A DNA stretch of 64,000 bases from Candidatus Kaistia colombiensis (GCA_029203105.1 CP119318.1:3982501-4046500), one strand, 5' to 3'. Positions 54,899 through 63,507 are shown, counted from the stretch's first letter. The notes: generated by a model from the letters alone, not told the origin. Made by a program: numbers and translations.

Positions 54899-55183
54899 TC
54901 AGTCGTCGTTGGCCGAGCTGAGTTCCTCCGGCCGCGTGCCCTCGTCCGACAGCGCCCGGCGCAGCCGCACGCCGGGACCGCCCTCGACCATCTGGCCCTC
55001 GTCCTCGAAGATCACCCCAGCGTCGTGCAGCGCGTCGCGCAACGCCGCATAGACGCCGGGCGGCACGACTTCGCCGCGGTCGAAACGCTGCAGCGCCTCG
55101 ATCGGCACGCGCGCCTCGCGGGCCAGCTCCTCGGGACGCCAGCCGAGCCCGGCCAGGGCCATTCTGCATTGAACGACATTCAT
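54899..55183 (-). CDS. small HTH (XRE-like) regulator, first of a divergent pair
   Basis: This 94-residue protein has an N-terminal helix-turn-helix (CRMALAGLGWRPEELAREAR then VPIEALQRFDRGEV) and a short tail ending GPGVRLRRALSDEG. It resembles the neighbouring divergent gene at 55346 in having HTH, a GV-I-F segment and a GVRL stretch. No effector domain is seen. The start at 55183 is the ATG of MNVVQCR; longer forms read through the intergenic region. It converges on the fatty-acid hydroxylase gene. Confidence 0.7.
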   Translation of the reverse strand: MNVVQCRMALAGLGWRPEELAREARVPIEALQRFDRGEVVPPGVYAALRDALHDAGVIFEDEGQMVEGGPGVRLRRALSDEGTRPEELSSANDD

Positions 55184-55345
55184 GTCCGTGCACCACCCAG
55201 ATCCAGCCGCCTCCAGTAGAGCACCGGACCGTCCCCGCGGCAATCGGCCAAGACATGGAGGCCAAGCCACGGAGGTTGCGGCATCCGGGGAATTGCGCGC
55301 CCCGCGCCGACGCCGCATGATCGGCGCCTGACCAGGGAGAACAAC

Positions 55346-55666
55346 ATGTCGGAACAAACGCGGCTGACAGGGCGCATGGTGGCTGCGGCGCGCGCCCTCG
55401 CCGGGATCAGCCTCGAGGATCTTGCCACGGCGGCCGGTCTCGGCCTCGAGCGGACGCGACTGGCCGAAGACAGCGGCAGCGCTCCCCTCGCCTCGCCGGA
55501 CGAGGCGGCGATCGGCGACGCGCTGGAGCGGTTCGGCATCCTCATGCTGCCGGAGGAGGACGGCCTCGGCGCGGGCGTGCGGCTGAAATTTACCCGCCTC
55601 GACGTCAAGCAGATCACCCGCATGGAAGGCGAAGGCGGTCCCGCCGGCGATGACGACGTGCCCTGA
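55346..55666 (+). CDS. small HTH (XRE-like) regulator, second of a divergent pair
   Basis: This 106-residue protein has the same layout as the gene at 54899: HTH region (MVAAARALAGISLEDLATAA, then GLGLERTRLAED), a middle ALERFGILMLPEEDG and GAGVRLKFTRLDVKQ. It starts at ATG 55346 with GGGAGAAC upstream. The two genes face away from each other across 162 bases, a usual arrangement for mutual or autoregulation. The tRNA block follows on the opposite strand with a shared terminator. Confidence 0.75.
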   Translation: MSEQTRLTGRMVAAARALAGISLEDLATAAGLGLERTRLAEDSGSAPLASPDEAAIGDALERFGILMLPEEDGLGAGVRLKFTRLDVKQITRMEGEGGPAGDDDVP

Positions 55667-55694
55667 TGTGACGGATGAGGAAGGCCCGAAACGA

Positions 55695-55727
55695 ACAAGG
55701 CCGCCAATCGGAGATTGACGGCCTTGT
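55695..55727. terminator. terminator between the HTH gene and the tRNA genes
   Basis: Arms 55695-55709 and 55713-55727 pair over 15 positions with one mismatch around GGA. Read on the minus strand it is followed by TCGTTTCG. It lies between convergent units and may serve both. Confidence 0.75.
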
Positions 55728-55733
55728 CGAAAG

Positions 55734-55809
55734 TGGTGGGTGCACTAGGGATCGAACCTAGGACAAGCTGATTAAGAGTCAGCTGCTCTACCAACTGAGC
55801 TATGCACCC
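55734..55809 (-). tRNA. tRNA-Lys (anticodon CTT), copy 1
   Basis: The minus strand folds as a standard cloverleaf of 73 bases plus an encoded CCA. The acceptor GGGTGCA pairs with TGCACCC, the D-arm is GCTCAGTTGGTAGAGC, the anticodon loop is CTCTTAA with anticodon CTT (Lys), and the T-arm is CTAGGTTCGATCCCTAG. Confidence 0.97.
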
Positions 55810-55870
55810 AATCGCTGCAACCACGGAGCAAAAACAATCACGCTCCACGACCGGCGAAAGGTCGGTAATT

Positions 55871-55946
55871 TGGTGGGTGCACTAGGGATCGAACCTAGGA
55901 CAAGCTGATTAAGAGTCAGCTGCTCTACCAACTGAGCTATGCACCC
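55871..55946 (-). tRNA. tRNA-Lys (anticodon CTT), copy 2
   Basis: This copy is identical in sequence to the gene at 55734-55809, including the CCA end, and lies 61 bases upstream on the same strand. The two are probably transcribed together and end at the hairpin 55695-55727. Confidence 0.97.
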
Positions 55947-56171
55947 ATTCCTTGGCGGCGTCGAAGCCTGCGCTGCGACGCCCGGAACGAGGCGGTATGT
56001 AGCAAAGCGTCCCCGGCCTGTCCAGCCGCGCTTTCACCGGACTGTGGAAATCTTCCGAAGCCGGATCACAAGCCCAGGGAAACCGTCATTCCCACGTCAT
56101 GCGCGATCGGTCTATTGCCGGCAATCCAAGGCGCCTCTGCCACGGACCGCTCTGAAATGATTGAGGAAACC

Positions 56172-58383
56172 ATGTTCAAGCCGATCCTGCGCAGCGCGCT
56201 GGCCGCCAGCCTCCTGGCCGGCACCGCCCTTGCCTCGAATGCCGCCGAGACCTTCAACCGTATCGCGACCTTCCATGTCGTCGACAACCTGCCGCAGGAT
56301 GCCGACGCCAAGAAGAAGCACGGTTGCCGAGATCATCACGGCGACCGCGGATGGCAACATGTTGGTCTATACCGACAGCCCCGGCGAGCGGATCGGCCTG
56401 ATCGACATCACCGATCCGAAGACGCCGAAGCCGGCCGGCACGGTGGCGCTGGGCGGCGAGCCGACCTCGACGGTCGTCGCCAACGGCTTCGCCCTGGTCG
56501 GCGTCGTCACCTCGAAGTCGAAGAGCGAGCCCTCGGGCCATCTCGCCATCGTCGACCTCGCCACCAAGGCGGTGAAGGCGACCTGCGACCTCGCCGGCCA
56601 GCCGGATTCGCTCGCCAAGAGCCCGGACGGCACCTTCCTCGCCATCGCGATCGAGAACGAGCGCGACGAGGAGATCAACGACGGCGCCCTCCCGCAGCTG
56701 CCGGGCGGCAATTTGACCAGCTTCGCTATTCGTGCCGACGGCTCGGTCGACTGCGCCAGCAAGACGGTCATCGACGTCACCGGCCTCGCCGAGATCGCCC
56801 CGACCGATCCCGAGCCGGAATTCGTCGACATCAACGACAAGAACCAGGTCGTTCTCACCCTGCAGGAGAACAACCACATCGTCATCGCCGACCTCGCCAC
56901 CGGCAAGGTCGTCAAGCACTTCCCGGCCGGCACCGTCGACCTCGACGGCATCGACGTGAAGAAGGACGGCGTGATCGACCTCTCCGGCAAGACTGGAGAA
57001 GGTCGCCCGCGAGCCGGACGGCGTGCAGTGGATCGACGACACCCGCTTCTTCACCGCCAACGAGGGCGACTGGAAGGGCGGCTCGCGCGGCTTCTCGATC
57101 TTCAACGTCGACGGGACGCTCGAATATGACTCGCGGCACCGCGCTCGAATACGAGACCGTCCGCCTCGGCCACTACCCCGAAAAGCGCAACAAGAAGGGC
57201 AACGAGCCGGAGGGCGCCGAGGTCGCCACCTTCGGTTCCGACAACCTGATCTTCGTCGGCTCCGAGCGCGCCTCCCTCGTCGGCGTCTACAAGGACGAGG
57301 GTGCCGGCAAGGCCCCGACCTTCCTGCAGGCGCTGCCGGGCGGCATCGGTCCGGAGGGACTCTACGCCATCCCGTCGCGCAACCTGTTCGTCACCGCGGC
57401 CGAAAACGACCTGCGCGAAGACGGCCTGATCGGCTCCGTCGTGACGATCTATGAGCGCAGCGATGCGCCGGCCGCCTACCCGACGATCGTCTCGGCCGAC
57501 AAGAACGGCAAGCCGATCGGCTGGGCCGCCCTTTCCGGCACGGTCGCCGACGCGAGGGAGGCCGGCAAGCTCTACGCCGTCATCGACAGCGCGCAGTCGA
57601 TCGGCCGCATCCTCACCATCGACGCCACCAAGACGCCCGCCGTCATCACCGACGAAGTGACCGTCACCAGGGACGGCAAGCCGGTCGAGAACCTCGACCT
57701 CGAAGGCATCGCGCTTTCGAGCGATGGCGGCTTCTGGCTCGCCTCGGAAGGCAATCCCGAGCGCGAGAAGAACAAGACGCAGTCGTCGCTGCTGCGCGTC
57801 GACGCCAAGGGCGTCGTGCAGGAAGAGATCGCCCTGCCGGAAGCGCTGGCCGCCCACGCCACCCGCTTCGGCTTCGAAGGCGTGACCGTGGTCGGCACCG
57901 GCGCCGACGAGACGGTCTGGATCGCCGTGCAGCGCGAGTGGAAGGACGATCCGAAGGGCTTCACCAAGCTCCTCGCCTACAAGCCCGCCTCGAAGGAATG
58001 GAGCGCGGTGCACTACCCGCTCGACAAGGCGGAAAAGGGCTGGGTCGGCCTCTCCGAACTGACCGCGGTTCCGGGCGGCCTCGTCGCCATCGAGCGCGAC
58101 AACCAGATCGGCCGCGACGCCAAGATCAAGAAGCTGACCTTCGTCTCGCCTCGACGGCGTCACCCCGGCCCCGCTCGGCGGCGATCTGCCCAAGGTCGCC
58201 AAGAAGGATCTCTACGACCTGCTGCCGGCCCTGCAAGCGACCAATGGCTACGTCCTCGACAAGATCGAGAGCTTCGCCCTGGACGCCGCCGGCAATGGCT
58301 ACGCGATCACCGACAATGACGGCGTCGACGACCATTCCGGCGAGACGCAGTTCCTGCGCCTGGACTTCTCCCTGCCGGAGTAA
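56172..58383 (+). CDS. phytase-like esterase family secreted protein (frame broken by four inserted bases)
   Basis: After removal of four single bases the gene encodes about 735 residues. Signs of the frameshifts are at about 56319 (extra A in AAGAAGAAGC), 56994 (extra A, AAGACTGGAG), 57133 (extra C, GACTCGCGGC) and 58149 (extra C, CTCGCCTCGAC). The N-terminus is a signal peptide (MFKPILRSALAASLLAGTAL). The first half resembles a propeller-like repeat (LVYTDSPGERIGLIDITDP), and the second half the phytase-like esterase domain (NLDLEGIALSSDGGFWLASE). Substrates of this family are phosphate esters by name, but few have been tested. The shifts are all +1 and look like sequencing insertions, though decay cannot be excluded. 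Confidence 0.8.
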
Positions 58384-58470
58384 GGGCTGACAGCTGAACG
58401 ACGTGCGGCGTCCTGCGAAAGCAGGGCGCCGTATTTGTTTGGCCAGGAAGAGAGCAAGCCCCTCACCCCA

Positions 58471-58500
58471 CCCTCTCCCGCAAGCGGGCGAGGGCTTTTT
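58471..58500 (+). terminator. rho-independent terminator after the phytase-like gene
   Basis: CCCTCTCCCGC (58471-58481) and GCGGGCGAGGG (58484-58494) form an 11-position stem with one mismatch, followed by CTTTTT. It lies 88 bases past the stop. Confidence 0.75.
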
Positions 58501-58531
58501 GGCTCAGGCCGTATTGACGACGGGGCACTCC

Positions 58532-58688
58532 TCTTCACCTCTCCCTGAGGGAGAGGTCGACGGCCGCAGGCCGGCGGGTGAGGGTTTACGGCCTCACAAG
58601 GACAGTTCCGGCTTCAGCGCCTAATCCGGATGGTTCCCTAAACCCTCACCCGGAGCTTCGCTCCGACCTCTCCCTTAGGGAGAGGTGA
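58532..58688. repeat. dispersed palindromic repeat, family A copy 2
   Basis: This copy has the same outer arms (CTCTCCCTGAGGGAGAGGTC and CGACCTCTCCCTTAGGGAGA) and inner GTGAGGGTTTACGGCCTCAC as the copy at 52775. About 30 extra bases are inserted in the centre (near 58596-58626). Confidence 0.85.
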
Positions 58689-58715
58689 AGGACAGGATCT
58701 CGACGCGCCCTCCGT

Positions 58716-58837
58716 CGTCATCCCTGCGAAAGCAGGGATCCATCTTCTCGGGAGCGAACGGCGCGCTGCTGAATCCGCAGCTTTTCCGCCCGGCCTGAGC
58801 CGCGCGGCAGCATGGATTCCTGCTTTCGCAGGAATGA
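58716..58837. repeat. inverted pair of family B repeats
   Basis: CGTCATCCCTGCGAAAGCAG (58716 on) and its near-complement TTCCTGCTTTCGCAGGAATG (58814 on) flank about 65 bases. Single family B units are short hairpins (CCCTGCGAAAGCAGGG). Related copies lie at 62024-62178 and 63968. Confidence 0.85.
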
Positions 58838-58899
58838 CGGTGGAGCGTTGGGCGCGTCGAGCACGAACCCGGACGCCTTCAAAGCACAACCCCAAACGA

Positions 58900-58928
58900 A
58901 AACGGCCGCGTCGATGACGCGGCCGTTT
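58900..58928 (-). terminator. terminator of leuA
   Basis: Arms 58900-58912 and 58916-58928 form a perfect 13-bp stem around GAT. On the minus strand it is followed by TCGTTTGG directly after the closing TTT. It lies 24 bases past the leuA stop. Confidence 0.85.
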
Positions 58929-58952
58929 GGACATAGAAGAACCGAAACCCGA

Positions 58953-60521
58953 TCAGGCGCTGACGGCCTGGGCGTGCTGGCGCTGGCGCTTGGTGATCAG
59001 CTTGTTGACGCCCGAGAGATACGCCTTCGCAGACGCGACCATCGTGTCGGGATCGGCGCCGCGGCCGGTGACCGACTTGCCGTCTTCCTCGAGACGAACC
59101 GAAACCTCGGCCTGCGCGTCGGTGCCCTCGGTGACGGCGTGGACCTGGTAGAGCGACAGCGTCGCCTCATGCGGCACGATCGCCTTGATGCCGTTGAAGA
59201 TCGCGTCGACGGGGCCGTTGCCGGTCACTTCCTTGGTGATGTGCGTGCCTTCGACGTCGAGGCTGATGATCGCCTTGGCGGCGCCGCCGGTGCCGGCGAT
59301 GACGGTCAGCGACAACAGGCGGATCGATTCGGCCGCGGTCGCCACCTCGTCGCCGATCAGCGCCTCGATATCCTCGTCATAGACGTGCTTCTTGCGGTCG
59401 GCCAAATCCTTGAAGCGCTTGAAGGCGTCTTCCAGCTGGTTGTCGCCAACCTCGTAGCCCAGTTCCTTCAGCTTTTCGCGGAAGGCATGGCGGCCGGAAT
59501 GCTTGCCCATGACCAGCGACGTCGCCTTCACGCCGACGCTCTCCGGCGTCATGATCTCGTAGGTCTCGGCGTTCTTCAGCATGCCATCCTGGTGGATGCC
59601 GCTTTCATGCGCGAAGGCGTTCCGGCCGACGATCGCCTTGTTGTACTGGACCGGGAAGGCCGAGACGTTGGAGACCAGCTTCGAGGCGCGGGTCAGCATG
59701 GTGGCGTCGATGCGGCTGTCATAGGGCATGACATCGCGGCGGGTGCGGATCGCCATGACGATCTCTTCCAGCGCCGCGTTGCCGGCGCGCTCGCCGAGGC
59801 CGTTGATCGTGCATTCGATCTGGCGCGCGCCGCCGGCGATGCCGGCCAGCGAATTGGCAACGGCCAGGCCCAGATCGTTGTGGCAATGCGTCGAGAAGAT
59901 CGCCTTGTCCGAATCCGGCACGCGCTCGATGACTTCGCGGAACATCGCCGCATATTCTTCCGGCACGGCGTAGCCGACCGTATCGGGCAAGTTGATCGTC
60001 GTCGCGCCGGCCTTGATCGCGGCGTCGACCGTGCGAACCAGATATTCGATCGGCGTGCGGGTGGCGTCCATCGCCGACCACTCGACGTCCTCGACCAGAT
60101 TGCGCGCCTGGGCGACGGTGGCCGAGATGATGTCGAGCACCTGCTCCTCGGTCTTGCGCATCTGGTGCGCCAGATGGATCGGCGAGGTGGAGACGAAGGT
60201 GTGGATGCGCGAGCGCTTGGCGACGCGGACCGCTTCGCCGGCGCGAATGATGTCGCCGGAAATGGCGCGGGCGAGGCCGGCGATGGTGACGCCGTCACCG
60301 GCGCGCTTGGCGATCTCGTGCACGGCCTCGAAATCGCCCTGGCTGGCGATCGGGAAGCCGGCCTCGATGATGTCGACGCCCATGTCTTCCAGCAACTCGG
60401 CGACTTCGAGCTTCTCTTCGAACGTCATCGAGGCGCCGGGGCACTGCTCGCCGTCGCGCAAGGTCGTGTCGAAGATGACGATCCGGTCCTTGGACGAGGA
60501 CGAGTTGGCATTCGCGGTCAT
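58953..60521 (-). CDS. leuA: 2-isopropylmalate synthase
   Basis: This 522-residue enzyme condenses acetyl-CoA with 2-oxoisovalerate, the first step of leucine synthesis. The catalytic barrel begins with IVIFDTTLRDGEQCPGASM (metal and base residues) and contains FSTHCHNDLGLAVANSLAG with the metal-binding His pair. The last 130 residues form the leucine-sensing regulatory domain (ESIRLLSLTVIAGTGGAAKA). The length is typical. AAGGAA lies 8 bases before the ATG at 60521. A Leu-rich leader peptide and hairpins lie upstream, so leucine-dependent attenuation is likely. Confidence 0.96.
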   Translation of the reverse strand: MTANANSSSSKDRIVIFDTTLRDGEQCPGASMTFEEKLEVAELLEDMGVDIIEAGFPIASQGDFEAVHEIAKRAGDGVTIAGLARAISGDIIRAGEAVRVAKRSRIHTFVSTSPIHLAHQMRKTEEQVLDIISATVAQARNLVEDVEWSAMDATRTPIEYLVRTVDAAIKAGATTINLPDTVGYAVPEEYAAMFREVIERVPDSDKAIFSTHCHNDLGLAVANSLAGIAGGARQIECTINGLGERAGNAALEEIVMAIRTRRDVMPYDSRIDATMLTRASKLVSNVSAFPVQYNKAIVGRNAFAHESGIHQDGMLKNAETYEIMTPESVGVKATSLVMGKHSGRHAFREKLKELGYEVGDNQLEDAFKRFKDLADRKKHVYDEDIEALIGDEVATAAESIRLLSLTVIAGTGGAAKAIISLDVEGTHITKEVTGNGPVDAIFNGIKAIVPHEATLSLYQVHAVTEGTDAQAEVSVRLEEDGKSVTGRGADPDTMVASAKAYLSGVNKLITKRQRQHAQAVSA

Positions 60522-60532
60522 TATGGTGTTCC

Positions 60533-60595
60533 TTATCGGGTGCCCGACGCGCGCATGGCGATCAGGGCATGAATGGCGGAGGTCTTCGCTTTCAT
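60533..60595 (-). CDS. short open frame between the leader and leuA, doubtful
   Basis: A 20-codon frame (MKAKTSAIHALIAMRASGTR) ends 11 bases before the leuA start. It has no properly spaced ribosome site, as GGGGA sits directly against the ATG. It could be a translated coupling peptide or chance. No family is recognisable. Confidence 0.25.
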   Translation of the reverse strand: MKAKTSAIHALIAMRASGTR

Positions 60596-60596
60596 T

Positions 60597-60639
60597 CCCC
60601 TGAGTGCCCGCCCGTCACGGGGCAGCCGACGCTCAGGGG
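60597..60639 (-). promoter_or_regulatory. candidate attenuator hairpin of leuA
   Basis: On the minus strand CCCCTGAG (60632-60639), which contains the leader peptide stop codon, pairs perfectly with CTCAGGGG (60597-60604). Inside this stem lies a second helix, TGCCC with GGGCA. An alternative stem, GACGC with GCGTC, uses the same CCCTGA bases in its loop, so the structures exclude each other. No T-run follows, so a translational or rho-type mechanism is possible. Confidence 0.5.
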
Positions 60640-60674
60640 CGTCTAAGGAGAAGCAGACCACGGAGAGCGGACAT
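60633..60674 (-). CDS. leucine-rich leader peptide of leuA
   Basis: A 13-residue frame reads MSALRGLLLLRRP and stops 111 bases before leuA. Five of 13 residues are Leu, four in a row, encoded by CTG CTT CTC CTT, directly before the hairpin region. This is what a leucine-responsive attenuation leader looks like. No strong Shine-Dalgarno site is visible, which lowers confidence. Confidence 0.65.
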   Translation of the reverse strand: MSALRGLLLLRRP

Positions 60675-60858
60675 GGCGCGGCCGGTCGCGTCAGGCGCAA
60701 CCTCAAAACCGAAACCATGAATCGAAAAGAGCCGCACGCTCTCGCCCTCGTTGACATTCCGCCGGACCGCGCGGCGTCAGGCCGGGATCAGACTGGAAGA
60801 CCCATAGCAAAGGACCCCCACCCGAAGCAAGGCGGCAATCGGGCCTTCGCCGTTTCTG

Positions 60859-60887
60859 TTGCATCGCGATTTCGCGGATTGCTATAG
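60859..60887 (+). promoter_or_regulatory. candidate promoter of the glycosyltransferase gene
   Basis: TTGCAT (60859-60864) and CTATAG (60882-60887) are spaced by exactly 17 bases, with the -10 ending 28 bases before the ATG at 60916. Confidence 0.55.
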
Positions 60888-60915
60888 ACCACGCGAACGA
60901 GAGGATCAGGCGACC

Positions 60916-62004
60916 ATGACCGTCGACATTGCCAAAGCGAGCGGCGGCAGCGAGCTGCGCATTCTCGATATCAATACGCGCCTGTTCCAGAACGCCGCGC
61001 CCGACCAGACGGACTTCTTCTGGGCCGCGCGCAAGCCGGGCGGCGCCGGGGCGCCATTATTCGGTCCGGGCGCCTTCTTTCGCACGCTGCGAAAACTACG
61101 CGACGGCGACTATGACCTCGTCGTCGTCGACGGTCCGACCCTACCCGCCTGGCATCCGCGCACCTGGCTGACGGCGTTGCGCGACTATCACGTGCGCGCA
61201 CCGAAGGCGCTGTTCGCCATCGCAGCCGCGCGGCTGATGCACCGCTTCCACGACGTGCCGGTGGCGGTGATCGACATCAATGATTCGTTCGGCATCGGAA
61301 CGCACAATTTCGGCCTGATCGACCGCTGCCATAGCTATTTCAAGCGCGAGCTGACGGCCGACCGCTGGCAGGTGTTCTTCAAGTCGAGCCATTGGGACCT
61401 GCCCGGCCGGCGCTGGCGGCTGAAGAAGAGTTCGCAGCGCCGGATCCGCAAACTGCGTCCGATCCATCTCGGCTATCCGCGCAAGCCGAGCGCCGAACCG
61501 ACGACGATGAAGACCTCCGACGTCTTCTTCGCGGGCGACACCCACCCCAACAGCACCGTCCGCAGCGACGGCATCGAGGAATTGCTGGCGCTGCGCAACG
61601 AGGGCTACATCATCGACGTGCCGGATGGCCCGCTCGATCGCGACATCTTCTACCAGCGCCTCGCTCAAGCGCGGCTCGCCTGGTCGCCGATGGGCTATGG
61701 CTGGGACTGCTACCGCCACTATGAGGCGAGCGAACTCGGCACCGTGCCGGTGATGAACTATCCGACCATCTACCAGCACCGGCCGTTCCGGAATGGCGAG
61801 CACTGCTTCTACTACTCGCCCGAGCCGGGCGGCCTGTCGCGCGCCGTACGCGGCGCGCTGCAGGACCCGGACCGCCTCGCCGGCATGGCGATCGCGGCGC
61901 GCGCCTTTACGCTGGAACACCACACGCTGCGCGCCCGCGCCGAATATGTCGTCGCTACGGTGCTCGGCCGCAGGCTGGATGGCGAGCCGGCCGAGCAGGC
62001 TTGA
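60916..62004 (+). CDS. glycosyltransferase family protein (GT-B-like, unassigned)
   Basis: This 362-residue soluble protein resembles GT-B enzymes in its C-terminal half: DVFFAGDTHPNSTVRSDGIE at the domain start, then SPMGYGWDCYRHYEASELGT followed by a PVMNYP segment. The latter carries the Glu-x-x-x-x-Gly pattern that holds the nucleotide sugar in many family 1/CgeB/exostosin-like transferases. The N-terminal half has no clear family motif. Such genes usually act on surface polysaccharide. It starts at 60916, shortly after a promoter candidate, and is divergent from leuA. The exact family is uncertain. Confidence 0.65.
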   Translation: MTVDIAKASGGSELRILDINTRLFQNAAPDQTDFFWAARKPGGAGAPLFGPGAFFRTLRKLRDGDYDLVVVDGPTLPAWHPRTWLTALRDYHVRAPKALFAIAAARLMHRFHDVPVAVIDINDSFGIGTHNFGLIDRCHSYFKRELTADRWQVFFKSSHWDLPGRRWRLKKSSQRRIRKLRPIHLGYPRKPSAEPTTMKTSDVFFAGDTHPNSTVRSDGIEELLALRNEGYIIDVPDGPLDRDIFYQRLAQARLAWSPMGYGWDCYRHYEASELGTVPVMNYPTIYQHRPFRNGEHCFYYSPEPGGLSRAVRGALQDPDRLAGMAIAARAFTLEHHTLRARAEYVVATVLGRRLDGEPAEQA

Positions 62005-62023
62005 TTGTCCCTACCCTCGCCGT

Positions 62024-62178
62024 CGTCATCCCGGACGCAGCGCAGCGGAGATCCGGGATCCAGTCAGCCGCGCACTGCGGGATTTCCCGTGGTACGATTC
62101 CCTATCAGTCGGAGATGACAGCGCGACGAATCCCATCGATCCCGACTGTATGGATCCCTGCTTTCGCAGGGATGACGG
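62024..62178. repeat. pair of family B-type repeats
   Basis: GTCATCCCGGACGCAGCGCA with GGAGATCCGGGATCCAG (62029-62061) is a variant unit. TGGATCCCTGCTTTCGCAGG (62151 on) is a regular unit in inverted orientation. They flank about 90 bases of unremarkable DNA after the glycosyltransferase stop. Confidence 0.75.
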
Positions 62179-62202
62179 CGGAGTGGGCCGCCCCGTATCC
62201 CG

Positions 62203-62330
62203 CTTCACCTCTCCCTGAGGGAGAGGTCGACGCACGAAGTGCGGCGGGCGAGGGTTTACGGCCTCACCCGGATAGTTTCCTAACCCCTCACCCGGAGCTT
62301 GGCTCTGACCTCTCCCTCAGGGAGAGGTAA
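62203..62330. repeat. dispersed palindromic repeat, family A copy 3
   Basis: This copy has the same layout as those at 52775 and 58532, with outer arms CCTCTCCCTGAGGGAGAGG and CCTCTCCCTCAGGGAGAGG and the inner GAGGGTTTACGGCCTCAC. A family A/B block therefore fills the space between the glycosyltransferase and PhzF genes, and no gene is supported from 62005 to 62420. Confidence 0.85.
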
Positions 62331-62420
62331 AGGCTTCCAACCGCGCCGGCCGCCCCCTCGCCCGCTTGCAGGAAAGGGTTGGGGCGAGGATCTTTCGACG
62401 AAGCCCGACGCCTCGCGCCC

Positions 62421-63368
62421 CTAGACATCCAGCGTACCGCGCGCGATCAGCACGGCATCGCCGCCGATCCGGCTCGCGAACAGGGCGTGATTCTCTATAT
62501 CAACCTCGAGCGAGATCAGGCTCGGGCGGTGGATCTCGAAACCCTGCTCGATGACGAGACGATGCGTGCCGGAGGGAAGCTGGTCGAAGGCAGCGACCGC
62601 GCCGGCGAAGGCGGCCGCGGCGGAGCCCGTCGCCGGATCCTCGATGATCCCCTCGCCGAGCCAGAACATGCGGGCGTGGAACTGATGCTCGTTCGTCGTC
62701 GTCTCGCGCGTGTAGAGATAGACGCTGGCGACGCCGGCCGGCAGCGCGGCCTTCCAGCTCTGGATCGCCGGCCGGGCGCGGGCGATGGACGCCAGGTCGC
62801 GCACCGGCACCAGCAGATAGGGCACGCCGGCCGAATAGACGGACGGGCGGTGGTTTTCGCAGCCAAGTTGCGACGGCTCCAGCCCGAGCATCGCCGCCAG
62901 GGCCGCGTCGTCGATCTCCGCCTCGATCTTTTCCGCCTGGCGCGGCACGTCGAAGATGGCATGGCCGGCCTTGCCGGAATGCAGCGCAACGGCGCAGCGA
63001 ATGTCGCCGACCTTCTCCTCGACGACAAAGACGGAATCCTGGCCCGCCGCGTCGGCGCCGAAGGTTTCCAGCGCCAGCAGCACAGCGGTGCCGACGGTCG
63101 GATGGCCGGCGAAGGGCATCTCATAGGCCGGGCAGAAGATGCGCAGATGCGCGCGATGCCCCGGCTTTTCCGGCGGCAAGACAAACACCGTCTCGGCCAG
63201 GTTGAACTCGCGCGTGATCGCCTGCATGCGGGCGTCGCTCAGGCCCTCGCTATCGAGGACAACGGCGAGCTGGTTGCCCTCGAGGGGCGACTTGGCGAAG
63301 ACATCGAGAAGGGCAAAGCGGCGGGACAAATGAGCCTCATGCGTCGATCGGAACAGATTGCCTGTCAT
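62421..63368 (-). CDS. PhzF-family isomerase
   Basis: This 315-residue enzyme has the PhzF/diaminopimelate-epimerase fold. The catalytic Glu59 lies in REFNLAETVFV, the phosphate/anion loop in FAGHPTVGTA, and the second half carries EDPATGSAAAAFAG. PhzF itself isomerises a phenazine precursor, but most members outside phenazine clusters have unknown substrates, and no phz genes are present here. The start at 63368 gives a 16-residue N-terminal extension before FALLDVF, so a later start is possible. Confidence 0.88.
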   Translation of the reverse strand: MTGNLFRSTHEAHLSRRFALLDVFAKSPLEGNQLAVVLDSEGLSDARMQAITREFNLAETVFVLPPEKPGHRAHLRIFCPAYEMPFAGHPTVGTAVLLALETFGADAAGQDSVFVVEEKVGDIRCAVALHSGKAGHAIFDVPRQAEKIEAEIDDAALAAMLGLEPSQLGCENHRPSVYSAGVPYLLVPVRDLASIARARPAIQSWKAALPAGVASVYLYTRETTTNEHQFHARMFWLGEGIIEDPATGSAAAAFAGAVAAFDQLPSGTHRLVIEQGFEIHRPSLISLEVDIENHALFASRIGGDAVLIARGTLDV

Positions 63369-63507
63369 AGCACGAGACGCAGCGACTGAGCCTCTGTGAT
63401 GGCATTCATAGCGGCGGGAGGCGCGTTGCGGTCATCTGTCGTCATTCAGCGGGCGTTCAGGTCGCCCCGTCTAAAACCGGCATCAACGCCCCACGGGAGA
63501 TACCGTC

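Noticed and set aside
55734..55946. Tandem identical tRNA-Lys genes as an integration (att) site
   Set aside because: No integrase, phage gene or compositional break adjoins them. A simple tandem duplication explains the pair.
62421..63368. Phenazine biosynthesis based on the PhzF protein
   Set aside because: No phzA, B, D, E or G genes are present. PhzF-fold proteins are common in genomes without phenazines.
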